From Hydrocarboniphaga sp. (GTDB lineage: Bacteria > Pseudomonadota > Gammaproteobacteria > Nevskiales > Nevskiaceae), in the NCBI RefSeq assembly GCF_028291725.1, contig NZ_JAQGNT010000026.1, forward strand, positions 62,001 to 126,000: 64,000 nt of DNA. The letters run 5' to 3'. Both the position numbers and the translations under genes were made by a program. Shown in pieces: positions 54,728-62,738 of the stretch (within the stretch, counting starts at the first letter, position 1; every line of letters begins with the position of its first letter). The notes beneath the pieces were generated by a model, which did not search any database, was not told the DNA's origin, and saw nothing but the letters and a program-made list of their open reading frames with translations.

Positions 54728-54744
54728 ATTGTCTTTTTTGCAAT
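54728..54744 (+). promoter_or_regulatory. Candidate LysR binding box before the TonB receptor gene
   Basis: ATTG (54728-54731) and CAAT (54741-54744) form an inverted repeat with 9 bp between them and fit the T-N11-A rule of LysR sites. The box lies in the short gap between the LysR gene and the receptor gene. Confidence 0.4.
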
Positions 54745-54821
54745 CGGCCTTGCCTTTTCCGTGATTGCCGCTCACCTGCCGCGCAACCAGCATGCCTGTG
54801 CATTCATCAAGGGGAGCGGGT

Positions 54822-57143
54822 ATGCAGGCAGGATTGAAGCGCGGTGTGATGTTATTGACCACGGCGATGTGCAGTGCGGCCGCGGGTGCGCAGGAGGCGC
54901 CGGCCACCGGGGACGGCGTGCAGCTGGAAACGGTGGTGGTCACCGGCACGCGTGCGCCGGGGCGTACCGCACTGGCATCGGCCTCGCCCGTGGAGGTCAT
55001 CTCCAGCGAGCGACTGATTGCCAGCGGCTATGCGGATCTGGGCCGCGCGCTGGAGTTTGCCGATCCCTCGATCAATTATCCCAGGCCGCAGACCACGGCC
55101 TCGGCCGCGAACACGCGCGCGGTGACGTTGCGTGGCCTGTCGCCCGACGAGGTGCTGGTGCTGGTCAACGGCAAGCGCTGGCACAGCAGCGCGGTGATCA
55201 ACGTCAACTTCGCGGTCGGCCGCGGCACCGCGCCTTTCGATCTGAGCACGATTCCCGTTGCTGCGATCGAGCGTGTGGAGGTGCTGCGTGACGGTGCCGC
55301 CGCGCAATACGGATCGGATGCGATCGCCGGCGTGGTCAACATCATCCTTAAATCCGAGGACTCCGGCGGCATCGCGCAGTTGCAGGGCGGGGCGACCGAA
55401 CAGGGCGACGGCGGCAACGCCGACGCGAGCTTCAGCCGCGGTTTCGCGCTGGGCGAGGGCGGACGCATCAGCGTTTCCGGCGAAGCCGCCTACCAGGACC
55501 CGACCGACCGTTCCGACGTCGATCAACGCTATGGCCGCCACACCTACCGCATCGGCGATCCGCGAGCGATCAACTTGAACGGCGCGGCATCGCTGCGGCT
55601 GCCGCTGGGTGAGGCCGAGTTTTACGACGACCTGCTGCTGTCGCGCAAGGACAGCCGCAACGCGCCCAATTTCCGTCCGCCCGGCACCTCGCCGCTGTAT
55701 CCGGACGGCTTTCTGCCGGAAGTGAATCCGGTGATCGTGGACGTGGGCAGCAACACCGGTCTGCGCTTCGACCTGCCGGCGGGCCTGCGCGCCGATGTCG
55801 GCAACGTCTTCGGCTATTCCGGCGCTGACTTCGAGGTGCACCACAGCGCCAACGCGGCGCTGGGGCTGGATAGTCCCGTCGACTTCGATGCCGGCAGCGC
55901 GAAATATCTGCAGGACGTGATCGATCTGTCGCTGACGCGCCCGCTGCCCGAGCTGCCGGCCGGCGGCAATCTCGCCTTCGGCGCGCAGTTCCGCTACGAG
56001 AACTACGAACTGGTGCCTGGCGAAGCGGCTTCGATTTTAGCCAAAGGCGCTGAAGGTTTTCCGGGTTTCAATCCCCATGTGCCGGTGGCCGATTCGCGGC
56101 GCTCGCACGCGGCTTATGCGGACGTCGAACTGCGTCCGCTGCAGGTGCTCGATGTCGGTGGCGCACTGCGCTACGACCACTACAGCGACTTCGGCGGCAA
56201 GGCCACCTGGAAGACCAGCCTGCGGCTGCATCCGGTGGAATGGGTGGCGCTGCGCGGCAGCCTCGGCACCGGCTTTCGCGCGCCCTCGCTGCAGCAGGAG
56301 CACTACAACTCGATCAGCACGATCGCCAATGGCGCCAACAAGAGTTTCGTCAATGTCGGCACCTTCCAGGCCAGCGATCCGATTGCACAGGCGCTGGGCG
56401 CGAGTCCGCTGAAGCCGGAGACGTCGAAGGATCGTTCGGTGGGCCTGGTGCTGACGCCGCTGCCGCGGCTGTCGCTGACCGCCGACTGGTTCCGCACCGA
56501 CATCGACCGGCGCATCGCACTCAGCGACGCGCTCAGCGGCGCCGCGGTCAACGCCGCGCTGGCGCAGGCCGGCATCAGCAACGTGCAGCAGGCGGCGTTC
56601 TTCACCAATGCGCTGGACACTCGCACCCAGGGCTATGAGATCAGCGGCAAGTACAGCGCCGAACTCGGCGCGGCCACGCGTGGATCGCTGCGCCTGGCCT
56701 ACCAGCGCTCGCCGACGAGCATCCGCAGCGTCGCCGGCAATCCGCTGATTCCGTCGCTGACGCTGGTGGGCCAGCACGCGCAGCTGCTGCTGGCCGAGGC
56801 GCAGCCCGAGAGCAAGGCCTCGCTGTTCGCCGAGCTGGTCCACGATCGCTGGACCTTGCAACTGCAGGCGACGCGCTTCGGCGAGTACACCGATGCGCCG
56901 ATCAAGGACCCGCAGACTTTCGGCGCCAAGACCGTGGTCGATCTGTCGGTCGCCGCGCAGCTGGCATCCGGGCTGGATCTGACGCTGGGCGTGCTCAATG
57001 TCGGCGATGTTTATCCCGATGCGCTGGAAGATCCGAACAAGGTCTCCTTCGCGACTTTCGGCGGCGCTTACGTCTACGGTGAGGAAGCACCGTTCGGCGT
57101 CGCCGGACGCAGCGGCTACGCGCGCCTGCGTTATGTCTGGTGA
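54822..57143 (+). CDS. TonB-dependent outer-membrane receptor
   Basis: The protein is a 773-residue outer-membrane receptor that takes up a ligand using TonB energy. It has a signal peptide (LKRGVMLLTTAMCSAAAGAQ), then a TonB-box-like VQLETVVVTGTRAPGR. The plug domain follows (SPVEVISSERLIASGYADLGRAL, TRAVTLRGLSPDEVLVLVNGKR, IERVEVLRDGAAAQYGSDAIAGVVNI), and then a 22-strand barrel including RGSLGTGFRAPSL. It ends GRSGYARLRYVW. The start ATG 54822 has AGGGGAG before it; ATG 54765 is less likely. It is 3 nt from the next gene. The ligand is unknown; no cobalamin riboswitch was seen upstream. Confidence 0.93.
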   Translation: MQAGLKRGVMLLTTAMCSAAAGAQEAPATGDGVQLETVVVTGTRAPGRTALASASPVEVISSERLIASGYADLGRALEFADPSINYPRPQTTASAANTRAVTLRGLSPDEVLVLVNGKRWHSSAVINVNFAVGRGTAPFDLSTIPVAAIERVEVLRDGAAAQYGSDAIAGVVNIILKSEDSGGIAQLQGGATEQGDGGNADASFSRGFALGEGGRISVSGEAAYQDPTDRSDVDQRYGRHTYRIGDPRAINLNGAASLRLPLGEAEFYDDLLLSRKDSRNAPNFRPPGTSPLYPDGFLPEVNPVIVDVGSNTGLRFDLPAGLRADVGNVFGYSGADFEVHHSANAALGLDSPVDFDAGSAKYLQDVIDLSLTRPLPELPAGGNLAFGAQFRYENYELVPGEAASILAKGAEGFPGFNPHVPVADSRRSHAAYADVELRPLQVLDVGGALRYDHYSDFGGKATWKTSLRLHPVEWVALRGSLGTGFRAPSLQQEHYNSISTIANGANKSFVNVGTFQASDPIAQALGASPLKPETSKDRSVGLVLTPLPRLSLTADWFRTDIDRRIALSDALSGAAVNAALAQAGISNVQQAAFFTNALDTRTQGYEISGKYSAELGAATRGSLRLAYQRSPTSIRSVAGNPLIPSLTLVGQHAQLLLAEAQPESKASLFAELVHDRWTLQLQATRFGEYTDAPIKDPQTFGAKTVVDLSVAAQLASGLDLTLGVLNVGDVYPDALEDPNKVSFATFGGAYVYGEEAPFGVAGRSGYARLRYVW

Positions 57144-57146
57144 GGC

Positions 57147-57962
57147 ATGAATATCGTCTTGTTATCGGACACGCATCTAAGTCCGCGCGGGCCGTCGCTA
57201 AACGCCAATTTCGTCTGCGCGTGGCGCTGGATAGCAGCGCAGCAGCCTGACCTGGTCGTGCATCTGGGCGATGTCAGTGCCGACGGCGAGCATGACGCGA
57301 GCGAACTTGCGCATGCGGCCGCTATGCTCGACGGCTTGACGATGCCGCTGCGCCTGCTGCCTGGCAATCACGACGTCGGCGATGCACCGACTCCGGCAGC
57401 GATGCAGGCTTGGCAAACCGCTTTCGGCGAGGATTGCTGGCTCATCGACGCCGGCCGCTGGCGGCTGCTGGGGCTCAATGCGCAGCTGCTGGGCCTGGGC
57501 GACGTGCAGGAGCATCGTCAATGGCGCTGGCTCGATGCTGCGCTCGGCGATCATCAAGGCCCGCTGGGCTTGCTGCTGCACAAGCCGCTGCTGCGCATCG
57601 GTGCGCCATCAGGAGGCCGCTACGTTGATGCGTCCGCGGCCGAACGCCTGCAGGCGAGGTTGCGGCGGCACGATCTGCGCTTCGTCGCCAGTGGCCACAC
57701 GCACCAGAGCTTGTCTTGCGTCGATGCCGGCATCGAGCATCGCTGGGTACCGTCGACCGCTTTCGTGATTCCGGACGCGATGCAGGAACACATCGGCGAC
57801 AAGCGCGTCGGCGTGACCAGCCTGCAGCTGAGCGATTCCGCGCATCGCTTTGGAATCATCGAGCCGCCGGGCTTGATCGCGCACAGCCTGCTGGATCTGG
57901 AGTCGGTGTATCCCGAAGTCGCAGCCGTCAAACGCAGACTGGCCGACGATGGCCTGTTGTGA
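57147..57962 (+). CDS. Calcineurin-like metallophosphoesterase (CpdA/Icc or GpdQ-like)
   Basis: This is a 271-residue cytosolic dimetal phosphoesterase, a group that includes cyclic-AMP and glycerophosphodiester phosphodiesterases. The metal-binding motifs are in order: LLSDTHLS (Asp8, His10), HLGDVSADG (Asp42), LPGNHDVGD (Asn74, His75), and ASGHTHQSL near 187-195. No signal peptide is seen. It lies 3 nt after the receptor gene, so it is in the same operon. The real substrate is unknown; a phosphodiester taken up through the receptor is an inference. Confidence 0.9.
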   Translation: MNIVLLSDTHLSPRGPSLNANFVCAWRWIAAQQPDLVVHLGDVSADGEHDASELAHAAAMLDGLTMPLRLLPGNHDVGDAPTPAAMQAWQTAFGEDCWLIDAGRWRLLGLNAQLLGLGDVQEHRQWRWLDAALGDHQGPLGLLLHKPLLRIGAPSGGRYVDASAAERLQARLRRHDLRFVASGHTHQSLSCVDAGIEHRWVPSTAFVIPDAMQEHIGDKRVGVTSLQLSDSAHRFGIIEPPGLIAHSLLDLESVYPEVAAVKRRLADDGLL

Positions 57963-58012
57963 GCAGCACATGAACAGTCCAAGGGCGGGTAGTGAGCAAC
58001 AGGAGTTTCCAT

Positions 58013-59368
58013 ATGAACAGCCAGACCATCACCCGCGCATCGATCGAGAGCGACCAGCCGCTGCCGAAAACGCAGACTGGCAGCGGACATGCGGTCCATC
58101 TGCTGCTGGCGCTGATCGTCGCCTATACCTTCTCGTTCCTGGACCGGCAGATCCTCAGCCTGCTGGTGGAGCCGATCAAGCGTGACCTCGCGATCAGCGA
58201 CACGGCGGTGAGCCTGCTGCAGGGTTTCGCTTTTGCGCTGCTGCTGGCCCTGGGCGGCATTCCGGTGGGGCGCTATGTCGATTCCGGCCACCGCCTGCGC
58301 CTGGTTTCGGCCGGTATCGCGCTGTGGAGCCTGATGACCGCGGGCTGCGCGTTGGCGCGCAGTTACCCGGCCCTGCTGCTGTGCCGCATGGGCGTGGGCT
58401 TGGGCGAGGCGACGCTGACGCCGGCCGCCTATTCGCTGATCGGCGATGCGTTCCGTCCGCGCCGGCTCGGGCTCGCGCTTGGGCTTTACAGCATGGGCGT
58501 CTATATCGGCGGCGGGCTGGCGCTGCTGCTCGGCGCTTTGGTCATCGCGCAGGTCAAGGACCGCGACTTCGTGCTGCCGTTGCTGGGCAGGCTGCATGGC
58601 TGGCAGATGGTGTTCCTGGCGGTTGGGGTGCCCGGCCTTCTGGTATCGGCCTGGATCGCGAGCCTGCGCGAGCCCGCGCGGCGCGGCGCCGGCGCGCGGG
58701 TACGGCCGCCGCTGGCCGAGGTCTTGCGTTATTTCCGGCAACACGCGCGCAGCCTGGTTTGCCTGTATCTGGCAATGTCGTTCGCCGCGATGATGAATTA
58801 CTCCACCAATGCCTGGGTGCCCAGCATGCTGATCCGCAGCTACGGCTGGACGGCGGTCCAGGCCGGCCGCAGTTACGGCCTGGTGGTGCTGATCTTCGGC
58901 GTGCTCGGCGTGATCGCGGGCGGGCTGGGCGGCGATGCGCTGGTGGCGCGAGGCTACAAGGCCGGCCGCCTGACGCTGATGGGCTGTGCCGCCTTGGCCG
59001 CGGCGCCCTTCATCGCAATGGCGCCGCTGATGTCCACACCGCAGGCCGCGCTCGCGCTGCTGGCGCCGGCGACGCTGTTCGTGACCATGGTGATCGGCTG
59101 CGGCCCGGCGACGCTGCAGGAGCTGATGCCGAACCGGATGCGCGGCACGGCGTCGGCGCTCGGCGTGCTGGTGGTGAATCTGATCGGCCTGGGCCTGGGC
59201 CCGACCTGCATCGCGCTGATCGGCGACTACCTGCTGCACGACCCGCGGCGCATCGGCCAGGCGCTGGCCATTGCCGCGCCGCCGATGCTGCTGCTGTCCG
59301 CGGCCTTGTCGTTCGGCGGCCGGCGTGCCTACGCGGCCGGCCGTGACCGCCTGCTGGCGGCCGGCTGA
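58013..59368 (+). CDS. MFS transporter (12-helix permease)
   Basis: The 451-residue inner-membrane protein has 12 predicted helices in two halves. The first helix is LLLALIVAYTFSFLDRQILSLL. The MFS loop between helices 2 and 3 reads GGIPVGRYVDSGHRLR, and GVGLGEATLTPAAYSLIGD follows. The pattern resembles the spinster-like group often found with TonB receptors. The ATG at 58013 has AGGAG 8 nt before it; the GTG at 57992 is less likely. The stop overlaps the next start. It may move the imported compound into the cytoplasm. Confidence 0.9.
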   Translation: MNSQTITRASIESDQPLPKTQTGSGHAVHLLLALIVAYTFSFLDRQILSLLVEPIKRDLAISDTAVSLLQGFAFALLLALGGIPVGRYVDSGHRLRLVSAGIALWSLMTAGCALARSYPALLLCRMGVGLGEATLTPAAYSLIGDAFRPRRLGLALGLYSMGVYIGGGLALLLGALVIAQVKDRDFVLPLLGRLHGWQMVFLAVGVPGLLVSAWIASLREPARRGAGARVRPPLAEVLRYFRQHARSLVCLYLAMSFAAMMNYSTNAWVPSMLIRSYGWTAVQAGRSYGLVVLIFGVLGVIAGGLGGDALVARGYKAGRLTLMGCAALAAAPFIAMAPLMSTPQAALALLAPATLFVTMVIGCGPATLQELMPNRMRGTASALGVLVVNLIGLGLGPTCIALIGDYLLHDPRRIGQALAIAAPPMLLLSAALSFGGRRAYAAGRDRLLAAG

Positions 59369-59955
59369 TGCCGCGCTTTTACCTAGTCCGTCATGGCAGT
59401 GTCAGCGCGCCTGCCGATAGCGATACCGATCCGGACCTGGACCCGGCCGGCCGTGCCCAGGCGCTCGCGGTCGCGGATCAGCTCGCGCTGCGCCTGCCGG
59501 CCATGTTGCCGCTGTTATGCAGTCCGCTGAGGCGCTGCCGCCAGACCGTGGCGCCGCTGGCGGCGCTATGGAACACAGCGCCGCGGATCGAAGCCGCGGC
59601 GATCGAATTTCCGTCACCGGTTTCCGATCGGTTGTCGCGAACGCAATGGCTGCAGCGGGTATTGCCCGGTACCTGGGCGCAAGCCGCGCTCAACGGTGAG
59701 AGCTGGGAGCCGGGCTACGCGGCAAGGCTGGATCGCTGGAGGCAGGGCCTGCGCGAGTTGTTGACGAGCCTGGATAGTGATTGCGTGGTGTTCACGCATT
59801 TTGTCGCGATCAATTCGCTGCACGGTCTGGCGGGAGGAGGAGAGTGCTTGTCGGGATATCGCCCGGACAACGCTTCGGTGACGGTTTTCGATTGCCGCGA
59901 TGGGCTGCTGCGGCTGCTCGAACCGGGACGACAGAAACCGACGGTCGTCGGCTGA
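59368..59955 (+). CDS. Histidine phosphatase (phosphoglycerate mutase-like)
   Basis: This is a 195-residue branch 1 histidine phosphatase. FYLVRHGSV gives the catalytic Arg8 and His9. The second arginine is in [11 protein letters not shown], and a catalytic-pocket His is in VFTHFVAIN. There is no signal peptide. The group includes CobC, GpmB and general phosphomonoesterases. It overlaps the MFS gene by 1 nt (TGATG), which makes joint expression likely. A phosphomonoesterase acting after the metallophosphoesterase is an inference. Confidence 0.88.
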   Translation: MPRFYLVRHGSVSAPADSDTDPDLDPAGRAQALAVADQLALRLPAMLPLLCSPLRRCRQTVAPLAALWNTAPRIEAAAIEFPSPVSDRLSRTQWLQRVLPGTWAQAALNGESWEPGYAARLDRWRQGLRELLTSLDSDCVVFTHFVAINSLHGLAGGGECLSGYRPDNASVTVFDCRDGLLRLLEPGRQKPTVVG

Positions 59956-60022
59956 AGGCTTTCACGGTTCGATTCCGCCCCGGTCGATGTTAGGATGCCA
60001 GGGTCATCGACCGGACCTGCGC

Positions 60023-60985
60023 ATGAACCTGAACTATCTCGATTTCGAACAGCCGATTGCCGATCTCCAGCAGAAGATCGAAGAACTGCGCTTCGCCACC
60101 GCCGGCAGCGAAGTCAACCTGACCGAAGAAATCTCCCGCCTGCAGGTCAAGAGCGAGGAGCTGACGCGGCGCATCTTCAGCCAGCTCAATCCCTGGCAGG
60201 TCGCGCAGCTCGCACGCCACCCGCAGCGGCCCTACGCACTGGACTACGTCAAGGCGCTGTTCACCGACTGGGAAGAGCTGCACGGCGACCGCCACTACAT
60301 GGACGACCCGGCGATCGTCGGCGGCATGGCGCGCCTAGATGGCCGCGCGGTGATGGTGATCGGCCAGCAGAAAGGCCGCGACGCCAAGGAGCGCGTCTAT
60401 CGCAACTTCGGCATGCCGATGCCCGAGGGCTACCGCAAGGCACTGCGTCTGATGCAGATGGCCGAGCGCTTCAATCTGCCGGTGATCACCTTCATCGATA
60501 CGCCCGGCGCGTTCCCCGGCATCAGCGCCGAAGAGCGCAACCAGTCCGAGGCCATTGCCCGCAACCTGTTCGAGCTGTCCAAGCTGCGCACGCCGATCCT
60601 GGCGACGGTGACCGGCGAAGGCGGCTCCGGCGGTGCGCTGGCGATCGGCGTGGCCGACCACGTGATGATGCTGCAGCACAGCATCTACTCGGTGATCTCT
60701 CCCGAAGGTTGTGCGTCGATCCTGTTCAAGAGCGCCTCGCGTGCCAGCGAGGCTGCAGACGCGATGAAGATGACGGCCAAGGATCTGTACGAGTTCAAGC
60801 TGATCGACGAGATCATCGCCGAGCCGCTGGGCGGCGCGCATCGCGACTACTCGGCGACGATGATGGCGGTGAAGAACCGCCTGGTCGCGAATCTGGAGCG
60901 CCTGCGCGCCCAGCCGATGACCAAGCTGCTGGCGGATCGGTATCAGCGCCTGATGTCCTATGGCGCCTACGAGACCAAGCACTAG
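60023..60985 (+). CDS. accA: Acetyl-CoA carboxylase carboxyltransferase subunit alpha
   Basis: AccA with AccD moves the carboxyl group from biotin carrier protein to acetyl-CoA, giving malonyl-CoA for fatty acid synthesis. The 320-residue protein starts [71 protein letters not shown] and [11 protein letters not shown] follow. In E. coli accA directly follows dnaE; here the two are separated by the accessory cassette. The long frame from 59900 is not used. Confidence 0.97.
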   Translation: MNLNYLDFEQPIADLQQKIEELRFATAGSEVNLTEEISRLQVKSEELTRRIFSQLNPWQVAQLARHPQRPYALDYVKALFTDWEELHGDRHYMDDPAIVGGMARLDGRAVMVIGQQKGRDAKERVYRNFGMPMPEGYRKALRLMQMAERFNLPVITFIDTPGAFPGISAEERNQSEAIARNLFELSKLRTPILATVTGEGGSGGALAIGVADHVMMLQHSIYSVISPEGCASILFKSASRASEAADAMKMTAKDLYEFKLIDEIIAEPLGGAHRDYSATMMAVKNRLVANLERLRAQPMTKLLADRYQRLMSYGAYETKH

Positions 60986-61121
60986 GGCCTGTCGAGCGTT
61001 TCCGATAGCGAGTCCGACGAGCGGTTCTGCGGTACGGACCGGTGCCGCCGAGATTTCACGGATTTTGCTGAAACTTCCTTGACGGAGCGGATTCTCCGCG
61101 TCGCGACAGGGAGGTTATCCG

Positions 61122-62201
61122 ATGATGCTGTCGTTTCCGGGCCGCCGAGGTAAGCGCGGCCAGTTGGTTGTTCGATGCCTGATTCTTTTCTCCACGGCGC
61201 TCGCATTCGTTCTGCCGGCCCGTGCCGATCTTGATTCGAGTCTGCCGCCTTCGGGCAATTTCGATCTGTCGCACTGGAAGCTGACCCTGCCGGTCGATGA
61301 CGCGGGCGGCATTACTGGCACGGCGGCGGAAGTAAAGGATCTGCAAGGCTATAGCTCGCCAATGTTCTACACCGCGGCCGACGGCGGCATGGTGTTCTGG
61401 GCGCCGGTCAACGGCGCCACCACCGACGGCTCGCACTATCCGCGCTCCGAGTTGCGCGAGACGCTCGATCCGGCCAGTGCCGCGACCAACTGGAGCGACG
61501 CGACGAACTCGGTGCTCGAAGCCAATCTGAAGGTCAGCCAAGTGCCGAGCACGAGCGGCAAAGTGATCGTCGGCCAGATCCATGGCTACGACGTTGCGCC
61601 GCTGGTGAAGCTGCAGTTCGAGGGCAGCGGCGGCAAGCTCACCGCGCTGATCAATCCGACACCGACTTCGAGCAGCCCGATCAAGTACACGCTGGCCACC
61701 GGTCTGGCGCTCGACAAGGCTTTCTATTACCGCATCACCGTATCGAGCGGCGTACTGTCGCTCAGCGCGAATGGCAGCACGCCGCTGCAGTACACGATCG
61801 ATCCGTCCTGGCGGAACATCGGCTTGTACTTCAAGGCTGGCGCCTATGTGCAGGCCAGCGGCAGCAGCGGCACCGACGGTGGGCAGGCGACGTTCTATCG
61901 CCTGAGTGCGACGCACCCGGACAACAGAATCGCGATCTCGACCAGCAGCCTGTCCGCCGCCAGTGCCAGCGGCTATTACCAGCAGACTCTCTTATTGACG
62001 GGAGGGCTCGGCGAGCCCGCCTGGTCGATGGCCAGCGGCCGGCTGCCGACGGGGCTTTCCATCGATAGCACCAGCGGCGTGATCGCCGGAACTCCCGAAC
62101 CACAGACGGCGGACGGCAGCACGCATTCCTTTACCGTGCAGGCCCGCGATACGGCGGGCGACAGCGTCGCCCGCTCTTACACGATGACGATCACGCCCTG
62201 A
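61122..62201 (+). CDS. Secreted alginate lyase, polysaccharide lyase family 7, with Ig-like domain
   Basis: The 359-residue protein has a signal peptide (LVVRCLILFSTALAFVLPARA). The PL7 beta-jelly-roll domain follows (about 45-262), with the three family motifs in order: RSELR at 108-112, QIH at 152-154 and YFKAGAYVQ at 236-244. The last usually ends YNQ, so the usual Asn is Val here. Residues about 270-358 form an Ig-like putative domain (LPTGLSIDSTSGVIAGTP, VQARDTAGDSVARSYTMTI). PL7 enzymes cut alginate by beta-elimination. It has no other carbohydrate-active genes beside it. It may serve as food digestion or to loosen biofilm. Confidence 0.9.
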   Translation: MMLSFPGRRGKRGQLVVRCLILFSTALAFVLPARADLDSSLPPSGNFDLSHWKLTLPVDDAGGITGTAAEVKDLQGYSSPMFYTAADGGMVFWAPVNGATTDGSHYPRSELRETLDPASAATNWSDATNSVLEANLKVSQVPSTSGKVIVGQIHGYDVAPLVKLQFEGSGGKLTALINPTPTSSSPIKYTLATGLALDKAFYYRITVSSGVLSLSANGSTPLQYTIDPSWRNIGLYFKAGAYVQASGSSGTDGGQATFYRLSATHPDNRIAISTSSLSAASASGYYQQTLLLTGGLGEPAWSMASGRLPTGLSIDSTSGVIAGTPEPQTADGSTHSFTVQARDTAGDSVARSYTMTITP

Positions 62202-62218
62202 AGCGTCGTCTGCCGACT

Positions 62219-62638
62219 TTAAGGCGTCGCTTGCGGGGTCGGGGTCGCCGGCGCCGCGAGCTGGGTCAAGGCGGCGCGCATCTCGTCGACGCTCATGAAA
62301 TGCCGCAGTTCACCGACCTGTTTGCCCTGCGTGTCGATCAGTGCAAGCCAGCCGGTGCCCTGGTTGGACATGTAGAGCGGCAGGATGCCCAGCTTCCGGG
62401 CCTGGACTCGTGTCGCCGCCTTGCGTTCCTCGTTGGTCACGTCGAGTTTGACGAAGTCGATGCGCTGCTCGAACTCCGGCTGCACTTGCGCGATCTTCGG
62501 CGCGATCATCTTGCAGTTCATGCACCAGTCTGCGTAGAACCAGACGGCCATCGGCTTGTCGGCGGCGGACGCGGCGCTGCCGGGCAGCGATACGAGCAGC
62601 GATATCAGCAATACCAACGCGATTCCAAAGCGATTCAC
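62219..62638 (-). CDS. Exported thioredoxin-fold protein
   Basis: This is a 139-residue protein with a signal peptide (FGIALVLLISLLVSLPGSAASA) and a thioredoxin-like fold. The active site is WCMNC (Cys39, Cys42) in AVWFYADWCMNCKMIAPKI, and a cis-Pro is expected in LGILPLYM. The WCxNC type is related to DsbD C-terminal and DsbE-like thioredoxins acting outside the cytoplasm. It ends in a Pro/Thr tail (APATPTPQATP). It is convergent with the alginate lyase and divergent from tilS. Its redox partner is unknown. Confidence 0.87.
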   Translation of the reverse strand: MNRFGIALVLLISLLVSLPGSAASAADKPMAVWFYADWCMNCKMIAPKIAQVQPEFEQRIDFVKLDVTNEERKAATRVQARKLGILPLYMSNQGTGWLALIDTQGKQVGELRHFMSVDEMRAALTQLAAPATPTPQATP

Positions 62639-62738
62639 CCGCTACTCCTGCGTTGAAGCCAATGTTGAAAGTGGCACCAGCCTAGCGCGGGCATCCTGAC
62701 TGCGCGCTGGTCGGACGCCGCCTCGGCGGCGTCATATT

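Noticed and set aside
54677..54821. Cobalamin riboswitch upstream of the TonB receptor
   Set aside because: The gap is only 145 bp, and no B12-box-like segment or matching fold was recognisable.
57620..59239. 539-codon minus-strand frame over the MFS gene
   Set aside because: It is Gln/Arg/His-rich shadow sequence opposite a clear 12-helix permease.
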